A stretch of 64,000 bases of DNA, from NCBI RefSeq assembly GCF_003268885.1, contig NZ_QLSX01000002.1, positions 274,280-338,279 on the forward strand, read 5' to 3'. The stretch comes from Onishia taeanensis. Lineage in GTDB: Bacteria > Pseudomonadota > Gammaproteobacteria > Pseudomonadales > Halomonadaceae. Shown in pieces: positions 44,623 through 54,517 of this stretch. Position 1 is the first letter of the stretch. Every line of letters starts with the position of its first letter. The notes under the pieces are model-generated. The model was given only the letters and a program-made list of their open reading frames with translations, had not been told where the DNA came from and searched no databases. The translations under genes were made by a program, and so were the position numbers.

Positions 44623-45267
44623 TTAGAGGATGACATGCTCCCCCCCTTCACCAAGCTGAATGCGCTTCACGGACCCCTGGACGGCAAGGTCGTGATGGGT
44701 GGTCAACAGCACGCTACCGCCGGCGGCGACATGGCCATGCAGGCGCTGCTCCAGTGCGGCGACGCCCGGCTTGTCGATGGCGGTGAAGGGCTCGTCGAGC
44801 ACCCACAGCGGCCGAGGCGTAAGCTCAAGGCGCGCCAGAGCCACCCGGCGCTGCTGCCCCGCCGAGAGCTGAGCCACCGGCAGGTCTTCGAAACCGGCCA
44901 GGCCGACCGCATGAAGCGCGTTGAGACGCGCCGCTTCGCTGCCCGTTTCACCCGCCAGCGCCTGATACCAGGCAAGGTTTTCAAGCGCCGTCAGCGCAGC
45001 CTTGATGCCGCTGGCATGCCCCAGATAGACAAGGTTGGACAGGAAGGCCTCCCGAACACGGGAAAGGGGCGCATCGCCCCAGCGGAGCTCGCCCTGGTAA
45101 TCATCAAACTGACCCGAGAGAATCTTCAGAAGCGTGGTCTTGCCGCTGCCGTTGGGCCCTTCGAAGCGCACCAGCTCGCCGGGGCCGATCACCAGATCAA
45201 GGTCACGAAACAGCATGCGTCCGTCGCGTTCACAGCTCAGGTTTCGCGCTTGCAGGCGAGCACTCAC
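44623..45267 (-). CDS. ccmA: Heme exporter ATP-binding protein CcmA
   Basis: 214 residues. ABC ATPase with Walker A GPNGSGKTT (38-46), a shortened signature LSAGQQRRV and Walker B LWVLDEPFTAID. First gene of ccmABCDEFGHI, the promoter being in the 235-bp gap shared with the divergent LexA-like gene. Confidence 0.95.
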   Translation of the reverse strand: MSARLQARNLSCERDGRMLFRDLDLVIGPGELVRFEGPNGSGKTTLLKILSGQFDDYQGELRWGDAPLSRVREAFLSNLVYLGHASGIKAALTALENLAWYQALAGETGSEAARLNALHAVGLAGFEDLPVAQLSAGQQRRVALARLELTPRPLWVLDEPFTAIDKPGVAALEQRLHGHVAAGGSVLLTTHHDLAVQGSVKRIQLGEGGEHVIL

Positions 45268-45439
45268 GAGGGTCTCCCAGGGTCGGTAATCCGCTCGGCA
45301 CTGTACACGCTGCGGCCATTTCTCGCCAGCACGGGCCTTGCGGCAGCGAGTCGCATTGGCCTGTCATGACGCGGTTTTAGCGTGATTCCCTTGCGAGCCT
45401 CGCTGCCCTTGCTATGATGCAGGAGCACCGCCAAGAATA

Positions 45440-45455
45440 CTGTAAATAACAACAG
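45440..45455. promoter_or_regulatory. LexA (SOS) box upstream of the LexA-like gene
   Basis: CTGT-AAATAACA-ACAG, a perfect CTGT-N8-ACAG match, preceded by TA as in the TACTGTATATATATACAGTA consensus. 48 bp upstream of the ATG. Confidence 0.75.
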
Positions 45456-45503
45456 CTATTGAGCCATGGGCTCACTTCGACGCCGCGCCTAGGGAGAAGG
45501 ATC

Positions 45504-45974
45504 ATGCCGCACACCGCACCGCATTATCTGCACCGTCTACCCAACCTACCGCTCAGCAATGCCTGGGAGGAGATAACGGCCAGCGACATGGTCGAGGTCG
45601 AGCTACTTGGCAAGGTCGCCGCCGGCCTGCCCATCGAGGCCTGTCCCGACCAGGCCAGCGTGTTCATCCCGTCCCGCATGGTGCGGCGCAATACCTACGC
45701 GCTCAAGGTCTGCGGCGACTCGATGATCGACTGCAATATCTTCGACGGTGACGTAATCATCATCGAGCGCCAGGAAAGCGCCGAGAACGGCGAGACCGCC
45801 GTGGTGCTGATCAACAACCAGGAGGTCACCCTGAAGAAGCTCTACATCGAGAAGTCCGGTGTGCGCCTGCAGCCGGCCAACGAGACCATGGCACCGATCT
45901 ATCTCAAGAACGACGACATTCAGGTGCTGGGCCTGGTCATGGGCGTGGTGCGCCAGCCGGCTCAGGCGGCCTGA
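45504..45974 (+). CDS. LexA-like S24 peptidase lacking the DNA-binding domain
   Basis: 156 residues from ATG 45504 (AGGGAGAAGG upstream; an ATG at 45459 is rejected). It consists only of the LexA/UmuD self-cleaving domain. Cleavage site A40-G41 in LGKVAAG is like LexA. Catalytic S73 is in CGDSMID and K111 in EVTLKK. There is no HTH, and about 35 unrelated residues precede the domain. The SOS box upstream suggests DNA-damage induction. Unlike umuD it is not next to umuC; the stop overlaps yigZ by 1 nt. Possible roles: UmuD-like partner of a remote polymerase, or a decoy/modulator of RecA-LexA. Function not assigned. Confidence 0.8.
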   Translation: MPHTAPHYLHRLPNLPLSNAWEEITASDMVEVELLGKVAAGLPIEACPDQASVFIPSRMVRRNTYALKVCGDSMIDCNIFDGDVIIIERQESAENGETAVVLINNQEVTLKKLYIEKSGVRLQPANETMAPIYLKNDDIQVLGLVMGVVRQPAQAA

Positions 45975-46591
45975 TGCGCTACCCGATTCCCGATCTCCCC
46001 CTTGGCGACTGGCGCGAGACCGAACTCGAGGTCGAGAAGAGTCGCTTTCTGACCTGGACCTGCCACGCCCCGGATACGGCGAGCTTCGAGACCCTGCTGG
46101 CCAAGGCCCGGACTCGCCACCCCAACGCCAGCCATCACTGCAGCGCCTTCGTCGCCGGCCCGCCCGGCGAGCAACAGGCCATCGGCTTCTCGGATGACGG
46201 CGAGCCCGGCGGCACCGCCGGGCGCCCCATGTTTCAGGTGCTCGAGGGCGCCGGCATGGGCCAGGTGGGCTGCGTGGTCATTCGCTATTTCGGCGGCACC
46301 AAGCTCGGCACCGGCGGCCTGGCCCGCGCCTACTCCAAGGCCGTGGCTCAGGCTCTGGAGACACTGCCGAGCCGCGATTTCACCCAGCGCACCCCGCTGC
46401 GCATGAAGCTCGGCTTCGCCGGCGAGGCCGAGGCCCGCTCCTGGCTCAATGAGCAAGACATTCCCGTCGAGCAGGCCGACTACGGCGCCGATGGCGTCGT
46501 GCTCACCGTGGGCTGGCCCTCTGACCGGGACGCGGACCTCAGCGCCCTAGACAGCCGGCTCAAGGGGCAGCTTGAGCATCTGACCGACTGA
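45974..46591 (+). CDS. yigZ: YigZ/IMPACT family protein
   Basis: 205 residues. N-terminal UPF0029 domain with SRFLTWTCHA, NASHHCSAF, DDGEPGGTAGRPM and RYFGGTKLGTGGLARAYS; C-terminal DUF1949 domain. Family members are linked to translation control and proline peptidase fusions, but the activity is not defined. The ATG overlaps the TGA of the LexA-like gene, so the two are co-translated. A bidirectional terminator follows. Confidence 0.9.
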   Translation: MRYPIPDLPLGDWRETELEVEKSRFLTWTCHAPDTASFETLLAKARTRHPNASHHCSAFVAGPPGEQQAIGFSDDGEPGGTAGRPMFQVLEGAGMGQVGCVVIRYFGGTKLGTGGLARAYSKAVAQALETLPSRDFTQRTPLRMKLGFAGEAEARSWLNEQDIPVEQADYGADGVVLTVGWPSDRDADLSALDSRLKGQLEHLTD

Positions 46592-46624
46592 CGCCTGCCC
46601 CGGCGTCTGCGCGCCTGATCGCCA

Positions 46625-46656
46625 CAAAAAACGGCGCCCCAATGGGCGCCGTTTTT
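46625..46656. terminator. Bidirectional terminator between yigZ and oadB
   Basis: 9-bp perfect stem (46631-46639 with 46644-46652), CAAT loop, T-run on the plus strand (46652-46656) and A-run (46625-46630) giving Ts on the minus strand. Serves both convergent genes. Confidence 0.88.
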
Positions 46657-46683
46657 ATCAACCGGCGGCGTAAACCGCGAGGC

Positions 46684-48006
46684 TCAGCCCAGGTACTTGA
46701 TCATCACCCCGGCGGCGACCGCCGAGCCGATGACGCCGGCCACGTTCGGGCCCATGGCATGCATGAGCAGGAAGTTGTGGGGGTTGTACTCAAGCCCCAC
46801 CTTGTTCGACACCCTTGCTGCCATCGGCACCGCCGACACGCCGGCCGAGCCGATCAGCGGATTGATCTCCATCTTGCTGAAGGTATTCAGCAGCTTGGCC
46901 ATCAGCACGCCGCAGGCGGTACCGATTGCGAAGGCGATGATGCCAAGACTCAGGATGCCCAGGGTCTCGACGGCCAGAAAGCGATCCGCGATCAGCTTGG
47001 AGCCCACCGACAGGCCGAGGAAGATGGTCACGATGTTGATCAGCGCATTCTGTGACGTATCCGACAGACGCTCGACCACGCCGCATTCGCGCATCAGGTT
47101 GCCGAAGCAGAACATGCCGAGCAGCGGCGCGGCATCCGGCAGGAACAGCACTACCAGGATCAACAGCACCAGTGGGAAGCAGATCTTCTCGAGCTTGGAC
47201 ACCGGCCGCAGCTGGGTCATGACGATCTGGCGTTCCTTTTCGCTGGTCAACGCACGCATGATCGGTGGCTGAATCAGCGGCACCAGCGCCATGTAGGAAT
47301 ACGACGCCACGGCGATGGCCCCCAGCAGCTCCGGCGCCAGCAGACTCGACACATAAATCGAAGTCGGGCCGTCGGCCCCGCCGATGATGCCGATGGCGGC
47401 GGCCTGCTTGAGCGAGAAGTCCATCCAGCCAAGTGAGGTCAGCCCCACCGCGCCGAGCAGGGTGGCGAAGATTCCGAACTGAGCCGCTGCCCCCAGAAAC
47501 AGGGTGCGCGGATTGGCCAGCAGCGGACCGAAGTCGGTCATGGCGCCCACGCCCATGAAGATCACCAGCGGCGCGATGCCCGAAGCAATGGCCACGCTGT
47601 AGAAGTTGTAGAGCATGCCGTTGGTGAAGCCCACATCCTGAGCCACGTCCTGCGCGGCCCGCACCAGGTTGGGTGCGGTATCGCCATGCACCACCGCGGC
47701 GATGGCATGGCGCGTGGTCTCAAGCGACGCCGAAGGGTCCAGGTTCATGCCCAGCGCATCGGCCATGCGCCCCAGCACTTCAGGAGTCGCCAGGTGCGCC
47801 GCCTGCTCGGCAGCGGACAGGGCAAGCCCGGCTTCGGGGATGTTGGCCAGGATCCCGCCGAAACCGATCGGCACCAGCAGTAGCGGCTCGAACTTCTTGT
47901 GGATCGCCAGGTAGAGCAGCAGCAGGCCGATGACGATCATCGCCGCCTGCCCAAGGCTCAGGTTGTAGAGTCCCGAGCCGTACCAGAGAGTCAGCAGTTT
48001 ATCCAT
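46684..48006 (-). CDS. oadB: Oxaloacetate decarboxylase beta subunit (Na+ pump)
   Basis: Membrane carboxybiotin decarboxylase that pumps Na+ outward. 440 residues with about 11 helices; family motifs [22 protein letters not shown] and the C-terminal [43 protein letters not shown] region. The N-terminal segment of about 30-130 is longer than in Klebsiella. Follows oadA by 12 bp in the oadGAB order. Convergent with yigZ. Confidence 0.94.
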   Translation of the reverse strand: MDKLLTLWYGSGLYNLSLGQAAMIVIGLLLLYLAIHKKFEPLLLVPIGFGGILANIPEAGLALSAAEQAAHLATPEVLGRMADALGMNLDPSASLETTRHAIAAVVHGDTAPNLVRAAQDVAQDVGFTNGMLYNFYSVAIASGIAPLVIFMGVGAMTDFGPLLANPRTLFLGAAAQFGIFATLLGAVGLTSLGWMDFSLKQAAAIGIIGGADGPTSIYVSSLLAPELLGAIAVASYSYMALVPLIQPPIMRALTSEKERQIVMTQLRPVSKLEKICFPLVLLILVVLFLPDAAPLLGMFCFGNLMRECGVVERLSDTSQNALINIVTIFLGLSVGSKLIADRFLAVETLGILSLGIIAFAIGTACGVLMAKLLNTFSKMEINPLIGSAGVSAVPMAARVSNKVGLEYNPHNFLLMHAMGPNVAGVIGSAVAAGVMIKYLG

Positions 48007-48018
48007 GAATCGGCGCCC

Positions 48019-49833
48019 TTACAGGACGACCAGCGCATCACCCACGGATACGCTGTCGCCTTCTTTGACTTTGACCGCAGAGACCGTGCCGGCGCTTGCC
48101 GCGCGGATTTCAGTCTCCATCTTCATGGCCTCGAGAATGATCACCACGTCGCCCTCGGCGACCTGATCGCCCGGCTTGACGTTGACCTTGAAGATATTGC
48201 CGGCGAGCGGCGCGCTGACGGTCTCACCGCTGGAGGCGGCCGGCGCCGCCGGGGCGGCGGCCTGACCGGCGTCATCCTGGGACTGAACCTGGCCGATTTC
48301 GCCCCCTTCAGCGACCTCGACCACATACTGCTTGCCGTTGACGGTAATGGTGTAGGTCTCGGGGCCCGCCGCTGGTGCCTCGCCGCCTGACTTGGCAGGA
48401 GCGCTGGCCGCCGGCACACCCGCCGCCTGGGCCTTGGGCGCTGGCTCGAAGGCGTCGGGATTGTCGCGGTTCTTGAGGAACTTGAGCCCGATTTGCGGGA
48501 AGAGCGCATAGGTCAGCACATCGTCGATGCGTCGCTCGCCGTCTTCCAGACGAATATCCTCTTCCTTGGCCTTGGCCTCGAGTTCCTGGGTCAGGCGCTC
48601 GACCTCTGGCTCCAGCCGGTCGGCCGGACGGCAGGTGATCGGCTGCTTGCCTTCCAGCACCCGCGACTGCAGGTCCTGGTTATAGCCCGAGGGCGCCGCG
48701 CCATACTCGCCCTTGAGCAGCGCCTGGACCTCCTTGGAGATCGACTTGTAGCGGCTGCCCATCATCACGTTCATCACCGCCTGGGTGCCGACGATCTGCG
48801 AGGTCGGGGTCACCAGCGGAATGAAGCCCAGATCCTCGCGGACCCGAGGAATCTCGCTGAGCACGTCATCGAGCTTGTCGCCGGCGCCCTGCTCCTTGAG
48901 CTGGCCTTCCATGTTGGTGAGCATGCCACCGGGCACCTGGGCGACCAGAATCCGTGAGTCGATGCCCTTCAGCGAGCCTTCGAAGGCGGCGTACTTCTTG
49001 CGCACTTCGCGGAAGTAGGCCGCGATATCCTCGAGCAGCTCGAGATCCAGGCCGGTGTCGCGGTCGGTATCCTTGAGCATCGCCACCACCGATTCGGTGG
49101 GGCTGTGGCCGTAGGTCATCGACATCGAGGAGATGGCGGTATCGATATTGTCGATGCCGGCCTCGACGGCCTTGAGGGCGGTAGCCGTGGACATGCCGGT
49201 GGTGGCATGGCACTGCATATGGATGGGGATCGACAGTTCCTTCTTGAGCTTGGATACCAGCTCGAAGGCGGTATAGGGCGCCAGCAGGCCGGCCATGTCC
49301 TTGATTGCCAGGGAGTCAGCGCCCATGTCGGCGATCTGCTTGGCGAGCTCGACCCAGCCGTCGATGGTGTGCACCGGGCTCACGGTATAGGCGATGGTGC
49401 CCTGGGCATGGCCCTCGTTGGCACGCACAGCCTTAATGGCTCGCTCGAGGTTGCGGGGGTCGTTCATGGCATCGAAGACGCGGAAGACATCGACGCCGTT
49501 GGTGCGGGCGCGCTCGACGAACTTGTCGACCACGTCGTCGGCATAGTGGCGGTAGCCCAGCAGGTTCTGGCCGCGCAGCAGCATCTGCTGCGGCGTATTG
49601 GGCATCGCTTCCTTGAGGGCACGAATGCGCGCCCAGGGGTCTTCACCCAGATAGCGAATGCAGGCATCGAAGGTGGCCCCGCCCCAAGACTCCAGTGACC
49701 AGAAACCGACCCGATCGAGCTTCTCGGCGATCGGCAGCATGTCGTCCAGGCGCATGCGAGTGGCGAACAGTGACTGGTGGGCGTCGCGCAGCACCACGTC
49801 GGTGATGCCCAATGGGCGTCGAGTCTCACTCAT
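48019..49833 (-). CDS. oadA: Oxaloacetate decarboxylase alpha subunit (carboxyltransferase plus biotin)
   Basis: 604 residues. N-terminal TIM-barrel carboxyltransferase (motif [12 protein letters not shown], metal-binding HCHATTGM as MQCHATTGM), conserved helical domain, a Pro/Ala-rich linker and a C-terminal biotinyl domain with biotin lysine K571 in EAMKME. Transfers the carboxyl group of oxaloacetate to biotin for OadB. Starts 89 bp after oadG. Confidence 0.95.
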   Translation of the reverse strand: MSETRRPLGITDVVLRDAHQSLFATRMRLDDMLPIAEKLDRVGFWSLESWGGATFDACIRYLGEDPWARIRALKEAMPNTPQQMLLRGQNLLGYRHYADDVVDKFVERARTNGVDVFRVFDAMNDPRNLERAIKAVRANEGHAQGTIAYTVSPVHTIDGWVELAKQIADMGADSLAIKDMAGLLAPYTAFELVSKLKKELSIPIHMQCHATTGMSTATALKAVEAGIDNIDTAISSMSMTYGHSPTESVVAMLKDTDRDTGLDLELLEDIAAYFREVRKKYAAFEGSLKGIDSRILVAQVPGGMLTNMEGQLKEQGAGDKLDDVLSEIPRVREDLGFIPLVTPTSQIVGTQAVMNVMMGSRYKSISKEVQALLKGEYGAAPSGYNQDLQSRVLEGKQPITCRPADRLEPEVERLTQELEAKAKEEDIRLEDGERRIDDVLTYALFPQIGLKFLKNRDNPDAFEPAPKAQAAGVPAASAPAKSGGEAPAAGPETYTITVNGKQYVVEVAEGGEIGQVQSQDDAGQAAAPAAPAASSGETVSAPLAGNIFKVNVKPGDQVAEGDVVIILEAMKMETEIRAASAGTVSAVKVKEGDSVSVGDALVVL

Positions 49834-49922
49834 AACGGTTTATCCTTGTCTTTATCGATAATTCTGTCTGGCAGGCGGCGAGGCTCCCGACCTGCTAGCG
49901 GCGTGGCGTGACGTCCGCCGGC

Positions 49923-50165
49923 CTAGCGACGATGACGCTGGCGATAGCGGTGCACGGCCGTGCTGATCACCACCATCAGATCATCATCCTGAGCGGCAGG
50001 CGCCGGCGCGCGCGCGGCTTCAGGCTTGGCCGGCACCGGCGCCCAGCGCGCGACCAGCTTCGACATGCCGGTGGTGGCGATGACCAGCACCGTCAGGAAG
50101 ACGAAGACGAAGCCCATCCCGAACGCCATCAGCATCAGGCCTTCCTGCATCAGCGAGTCTTGCAT
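49923..50165 (-). CDS. oadG: Oxaloacetate decarboxylase gamma subunit
   Basis: 80 residues from ATG 50165 (AAGGGG upstream; a longer upstream frame is rejected). One membrane helix (about 10-31) followed by a Pro/Ala-rich stretch and a basic tail, as in OadG, which joins the alpha and beta subunits. First gene of the operon. Divergent from dusC across 102 bp. Confidence 0.88.
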   Translation of the reverse strand: MQDSLMQEGLMLMAFGMGFVFVFLTVLVIATTGMSKLVARWAPVPAKPEAARAPAPAAQDDDLMVVISTAVHRYRQRHRR

Positions 50166-50267
50166 ATGAAATCCCCTTGCTCGGTCGCGCCCAACCATGA
50201 CTGTCCTGGGCATGCTATTCGACTGGTACAATAACCTGCCTGAACCTACCGATAATGCAATGACACC

Positions 50268-51338
50268 ATGGTTGAGCAGAACGTAGTTAATTTACTACAT
50301 GAAGGCCGCATCGGCCTAGCGCCCATGGAAGGCGTGATCGATGCCCATACCCGCGCCCTGCTCACCGAGCACCCAGGCTTCGACTGGACGGTGACGGAAT
50401 TCGTGCGCGTGGTCGACGTGCGCCTGCCGCCGCGGGTCTTCTACAAGCACTGCCCGGAGCTTATTCAGGCGCCCGACTCCGCGCCTGGCCAGCCAAAGGT
50501 CATGACGCCCCATGGTATTCCGGTGCACCTGCAACTGCTGGGCTCGGATCCGGAGGCACTGGCCGCCAATGCGCGTCAGGCGGTGAGCCTTGGCGCGATC
50601 AGCCTCGACCTTAACTTCGGCTGCCCGGCCAAGACGGTCAATCGTCACGACGGCGGCGCTTCGCTGCTGCGCGACCCGCGCCGCCTCGAGCGGGCCGTGG
50701 CCGCGGTGCATCAGGCCGTGGACGGCGCCGTGCCGGTCACCGCCAAGGTGCGCCTGGGTTTCTCGGACCGCCTGCGAGCCCTGGACTGCGCGCTGGCCGC
50801 CGAGCGCGGCGGTGCCGCCTCGCTGGTGGTACATGCCCGCACCCGCGACGAGGGCTATCGACCGCCGGCCCACTGGGAGTGGATCGGTCGCATCCGTCAT
50901 GCCCTGCGCATCCCGGTGATCGCCAATGGCGATATCTGGACGCTCGAGGACTACTGGAAGGCGCGCACCCTGTCTGGGTGTCCGGACGTGATGATTGGCC
51001 GCGGCGCGCTCGCCGATCCCTTCCTGGCCCCACGCATCCGCCACTGGCAGCGCACCAACGAGCGTCTGCCCGCTACCCCATGGGCGGTTCGTGCCGATAT
51101 TCTTGCCACCTATGCTGCATTGCAGCGTAGCACACTCCCCGAGCGTGTCGTGGTCTCGCTGCTCAAGCAGTGGCTGAACCAGATGCGCGCCCGGGACCCG
51201 GAAGCCGCCGGCCGCTTTCAGGTGCTGCGCCGCGAGACCCGCCTGGATCCCTTCCTGGCCGGCCTGACCGCCAAGAGCGCACCAGCAGAGAGCACCTCTC
51301 TCAAGCAACGGCGGCCAGCAGCCACCTTAGCCACCTGA
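50268..51338 (+). CDS. dusC: tRNA-dihydrouridine(16) synthase DusC
   Basis: 356 residues. FMN-binding TIM barrel with APMEGV at the N-terminus, LNFGCPAKTVNRHDGGASLL (catalytic cysteine within NFGCP), HARTRDEGY and GNGD-like IPVIANGDIW. The sequence pattern fits the DusC subfamily, which reduces U16. Extra residues after about 310 form a low-complexity tail. It stands alone; its stop is 7 bp from the convergent pxpC stop. Confidence 0.92.
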   Translation: MVEQNVVNLLHEGRIGLAPMEGVIDAHTRALLTEHPGFDWTVTEFVRVVDVRLPPRVFYKHCPELIQAPDSAPGQPKVMTPHGIPVHLQLLGSDPEALAANARQAVSLGAISLDLNFGCPAKTVNRHDGGASLLRDPRRLERAVAAVHQAVDGAVPVTAKVRLGFSDRLRALDCALAAERGGAASLVVHARTRDEGYRPPAHWEWIGRIRHALRIPVIANGDIWTLEDYWKARTLSGCPDVMIGRGALADPFLAPRIRHWQRTNERLPATPWAVRADILATYAALQRSTLPERVVVSLLKQWLNQMRARDPEAAGRFQVLRRETRLDPFLAGLTAKSAPAESTSLKQRRPAATLAT

Positions 51339-51345
51339 ATCCGCC

Positions 51346-52308
51346 TCAGGCCTGCAGGGCGGCGAGAAAGCGTCGATAGTCACTCTGCGCCGCGCCCAGC
51401 GCCACCGAGGTAAGATGTACCGCCTGGCCGGGCTGGCATTGGGCAAGCCGTGCGCAGGCAAGGGGCGTCAGGGTGCCAAGCCTTGGATAACCGCCGACGG
51501 TCTGGCGATCGTTGAGCAGCGCGATGGGCTGACCGTCCGGCGGCACCTGCACGGCCCCCAGGGCGATACCCTCCGAGATCATGCCGGCGAGCCGGCATTC
51601 GAGCCTGGGCCCGGTAAGCCGCACGCCCATCCGGTCCGCCCGGGCATCGACCCGCCATTCGGCGTGGAAGGCACGAAACAGGCTCGGTCCGGTAAAGTCA
51701 GCGATCTGGGCGCCGGGAATCAGCCCCAGCACCGCCGGCGCCAAATAGTCGAGTCGTTCCTCCATCGGCACGGTTCGCGCCTCACCGACTGAGGCGCCAG
51801 CTAACGCATCGGCATCGACGCGTAGGCTCTCACCCTCGGCCAGCGGCGTGCCCGCGCCGCTATGCCCACCAAGCCCTTCACGGGTCACGCAGGAAAGACT
51901 GCCAAGCACCGGCGAGCCCTGAAAACCGCCGGGCACGGCCAGGTAGGCGCGCACCCCGGCCCGAGGAATACCGAAAGCCAGGCGCTGCCCCTTGTGCAGG
52001 GTAAAGGCCTGCCAGGGCTCAAGTGGCTCGCCGTCGGTAGTGGCACTCAGGTCGGCGCCGCACAGCGCCAAGCGAAGGTCCCGCTCGGCGATCAGGGTCA
52101 AGCCGCCCAGGGTGATCTCGAGCATCGCAGCCCCCCATGCATTGCCCAGCAGGTGATTGGCCCAGGCGAAGGCGTGCAGGTCCGCAGGGCCGCCCTGGGT
52201 CACGCCCATCCGGCGCACGCCGAATCGTCCGGCGTCCTGCAAGGTGGCCAAGGGTCCGGCTTTCTCCACACGCAGCGCGGTGGCGCCCGTCATTGACGTC
52301 TCGCTCAT
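51346..52308 (-). CDS. pxpC: 5-oxoprolinase subunit C (PxpC, KipA family)
   Basis: 320 residues. Biotin-dependent carboxyltransferase-like domain 2 (KipA/allophanate hydrolase C-terminal family) with GGPADLHAFAWANHLLGN and GGYPRLGTLTP motifs. Together with PxpA and PxpB converts 5-oxoproline to glutamate with ATP. Overlaps pxpB by 4 nt. Last gene of the pxpABC operon. Confidence 0.9.
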   Translation of the reverse strand: MSETSMTGATALRVEKAGPLATLQDAGRFGVRRMGVTQGGPADLHAFAWANHLLGNAWGAAMLEITLGGLTLIAERDLRLALCGADLSATTDGEPLEPWQAFTLHKGQRLAFGIPRAGVRAYLAVPGGFQGSPVLGSLSCVTREGLGGHSGAGTPLAEGESLRVDADALAGASVGEARTVPMEERLDYLAPAVLGLIPGAQIADFTGPSLFRAFHAEWRVDARADRMGVRLTGPRLECRLAGMISEGIALGAVQVPPDGQPIALLNDRQTVGGYPRLGTLTPLACARLAQCQPGQAVHLTSVALGAAQSDYRRFLAALQA

Positions 52309-53027
52309 GGGCGTACCTCCTGAGCCGTGGCGACTGGACGGGGATCGCCGCCCAGGCGTTCGAATGCGGCTCGGTCCACTGGCTTGAAGCGCACCCGATC
52401 ACCGACCTGCAGGTAGCTCTGCTCCTCGCGATGCTGATCGAAGAGCGTGAGCGGCGTGCGCCCGATCAGGTTCCAGCCCCCGGGGGACTGGCGCGGATAG
52501 GCGGAGGTCTGTCGCCCGGCCACCGCCACGCTGCCGGCCGGCACCCGCTGGCGCGGGGTGTCGAGCCTGGGCATTTCAAGGCGTTCATCGAGACTGCCCA
52601 TGAAGGCGAAGCCCGGCGCGAACCCCAACGCGAAAACCCGGTATTCGTGGCCTGAATGCAGCTCGATCAGCGCCTCGCGATCGAGACCGGTGACGTCCAT
52701 CAGGCGCTTAAGCTCGGGGCCCACACTCTCGTCGTACCAGACCGGGACCTCCTTGATGGCGCCTGCTGCCGCTCCCTCGTCCGGGCGCAGGTCGGCGAGG
52801 ATGTTCGCCAACCGGCCGCGGGCCTCACCTGCCGAGAGCCGCGCGGCGTCATAGTGCACCAGCAGGGTGGTATAGGAGGGCACCAGATCGACCAATGCCG
52901 GCCCGAAGGCGTCTTCACAGCGACGACACAGCGCCATCAGCCACGGCATATTGGCTTCATCGATGGTGTCGAAGAGGCGCACCAGCCAGGCATCGACGCC
53001 GGCATTCTCGAGACGAGGCCGCCTCAT
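52305..53027 (-). CDS. pxpB: 5-oxoprolinase subunit B (PxpB, KipI family)
   Basis: 240 residues. Carboxyltransferase domain 1 family; motifs [21 protein letters not shown] and [21 protein letters not shown]. Overlaps the flanking genes by 4 nt on each side, so the three subunits are translated as a unit. Confidence 0.9.
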   Translation of the reverse strand: MRRPRLENAGVDAWLVRLFDTIDEANMPWLMALCRRCEDAFGPALVDLVPSYTTLLVHYDAARLSAGEARGRLANILADLRPDEGAAAGAIKEVPVWYDESVGPELKRLMDVTGLDREALIELHSGHEYRVFALGFAPGFAFMGSLDERLEMPRLDTPRQRVPAGSVAVAGRQTSAYPRQSPGGWNLIGRTPLTLFDQHREEQSYLQVGDRVRFKPVDRAAFERLGGDPRPVATAQEVRP

Positions 53028-53779
53028 GAGGCCGCCTCGATATCCGTGAGGGCCTGGCGAATGGCCTTGACCGCGGCGATCGATTCCGGGTTGTCACCGT
53101 GAACGCAAAGGGTATCGGCTTCGAGCACCAGCTCACTGCCATCGGAGGCGGTGAGGGGCGAACCGGTAGCGATTCGCCGGGCCTGGTCGATGATCACCTT
53201 GGGATCGTGATGTACGGCCCCGGGCTCGCGGCGGCTGACCAGGCGCCCTTCGGCGTCGTAGGCGCGATCGGCGAAGGCTTCGAGCCACAGGGTGAGGCCG
53301 TGCTCGGCAGCCAGGGAGCGAGCCGCCGAGGGATCGCGGGTCGCCATTACCATCAACGGCAAGCCGGCATCGAAGGCCTTGAGGGCGCGCATCACGGCGG
53401 CGAGCTTGTCCGGATCGCGCATCATGTCGTTGTAGAGTGCACCGTGGGGCTTCACATAGCCCAGACGCGCACCCTCGGCGCGACACAGCGCGGCCAGCGC
53501 GCCGATCTGATAGAGCACCAGATTCTCGATTTCTTCGCTCGAGCAGGCAATCGAGCGGCGACCAAAACCGACCAGGTCGGGATAGGCCGGATGCGCCCCG
53601 ACGGTAACGCCATGGGCAGCGGCCAGACGAACCGTTGCGCGGATGGTATCAGGGTCCGAGGCATGGAAACCGCAGGCCACGTTGGCCAGGTCGACTACCG
53701 GCATGACCTCATGATCGAGCCCCATTTTCCAGGGGCCGAAGCTTTCGCCCATATCGGCGTTGAGCAGCAGTCTGGTCAT
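53024..53779 (-). CDS. pxpA: 5-oxoprolinase subunit A (PxpA, YcsF/LamB family)
   Basis: 251 residues. LamB/YcsF metal-dependent barrel beginning [13 protein letters not shown], with [39 protein letters not shown] and CVHGDNP motifs. First gene of the operon; an AGAGGACTCCA stretch lies before ATG 53779. An AT-rich direct repeat upstream may hold the operator. Confidence 0.92.
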   Translation of the reverse strand: MTRLLLNADMGESFGPWKMGLDHEVMPVVDLANVACGFHASDPDTIRATVRLAAAHGVTVGAHPAYPDLVGFGRRSIACSSEEIENLVLYQIGALAALCRAEGARLGYVKPHGALYNDMMRDPDKLAAVMRALKAFDAGLPLMVMATRDPSAARSLAAEHGLTLWLEAFADRAYDAEGRLVSRREPGAVHHDPKVIIDQARRIATGSPLTASDGSELVLEADTLCVHGDNPESIAAVKAIRQALTDIEAAS

Positions 53780-53809
53780 TGGAGTCCTCTCTTGTTGAAT
53801 TCTTGTTGT

Positions 53810-53830
53810 GACAATTTATAGACAATTTAT
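53810..53830. promoter_or_regulatory. AT-rich direct repeat upstream of pxpA
   Basis: GACAATTTAT occurs at 53810-53819 and 53821-53830, 31 bp upstream of pxpA, in the only AT-rich block of the area. Probably promoter/operator DNA; the binding protein is unknown. Confidence 0.4.
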
Positions 53831-54019
53831 CGTCAAATTACCAGTAAAAGACAGAACAGCTCTAGACGAACACGCTTAGTTTCTGGGGTATGTAGCCTGT
53901 CTAAGCCGCCAGCCACAAAGCTCTCGCGCCCGATGGCTCTTGCGGACACCCACGACCGGGCATCACCAGGCGCCGGCCTGGCTCCACAACACTCAGCATG
54001 CGCCAAGGCCAGGGGGCAT

Positions 54020-54067
54020 GGATAGGAATTTGGATAGGGATTTGGACAGGACTTTGAATAGCGGCAT
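54020..54067. repeat. 12-bp tandem repeat downstream of the tRNA genes
   Basis: Units at 54020, 54032, 54044 and 54056 based on GGATAGGGATTT; the fourth is diverged. Confidence 0.7.
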
Positions 54068-54145
54068 AGATAAGGCCGCCGTCGATAGCGCGGCCGCCAA
54101 GAGCGCACCAGGATAGGCCGATGGTCAGGACCAGGAGAGATAGGC

Positions 54146-54178
54146 AAAAAAGGCGCCGTTCGCGATTGCGACGACGCC
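54146..54178 (-). terminator. Minus-strand terminator 146 bp beyond the tRNA operon terminator
   Basis: Stem of 11 pairs with one bulge (54152-54178) followed on the minus strand by six Ts (complement of 54146-54151). A second stop for tRNA read-through, or the end of a separate short transcript. Confidence 0.65.
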
Positions 54179-54323
54179 CAAAAGACTCGCTCCGAAAACA
54201 CTAGGCCAGAGCCACCAGACAGGGCTGGCAACGACGCGGCGATATCAAGAACAATATCAACAAATACGGGGGGGAGGTGGGGGGAGCCCGGACTACCAAA
54301 GGATAGCGAGGCCAGAAACACGA

Positions 54324-54347
54324 AACCCGCCCTCGAGAGGACGGGTT
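54324..54347 (-). terminator. Terminator of the tRNA operon
   Basis: 11-pair stem (54324-54334 with 54337-54347, one G-U pair), then TTTCGTGTTT on the minus strand. Starts 7 bp after the last tRNA. Confidence 0.65.
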
Positions 54348-54353
54348 GAAATC

Positions 54354-54430
54354 TGGCGCGCCCGGGAGGATTCGAACCTCCGACCCTCTGATTCGTAGTC
54401 AGATACTCTATCCAGCTGAGCTACGGGCGC
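54354..54430 (-). tRNA. tRNA-Arg (ACG), second copy
   Basis: 77 nt including an encoded CCA. Acceptor GCGCCCG pairs with CGGGCGC, discriminator G. Anticodon loop CTACGAA gives anticodon ACG; T-loop GGTTCGAATCC. Identical in sequence to the copy at 54518-54594. Confidence 0.97.
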
Positions 54431-54517
54431 GTATTGGGTAGTGCTCGTGTTGGAAGGGCATCAAACTAAGCCACAACCAATACCCAGCGAGAAATTACTT
54501 TCACGCGGGGGAGAAGA

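Larger units (their letters stand above)
53832..54323. other. Gene-free region between pxpA and the tRNA genes
   Basis: About 490 bp without a credible protein. It holds a 12-bp tandem repeat (54020-54067), a minus-strand terminator (54146-54178) and a short AT-rich stretch at 54240-54270. One open minus-strand frame of 162 codons spans it, but its composition (Pro/Arg/Ser from repeats) is not protein-like. Confidence 0.6.

Noticed and set aside
53833-54321. 162-codon minus-strand frame in the gap before pxpA
   Set aside because: Pro/Ser/Arg-rich translation derived from repeats, crosses a terminator, and has no ribosome site.
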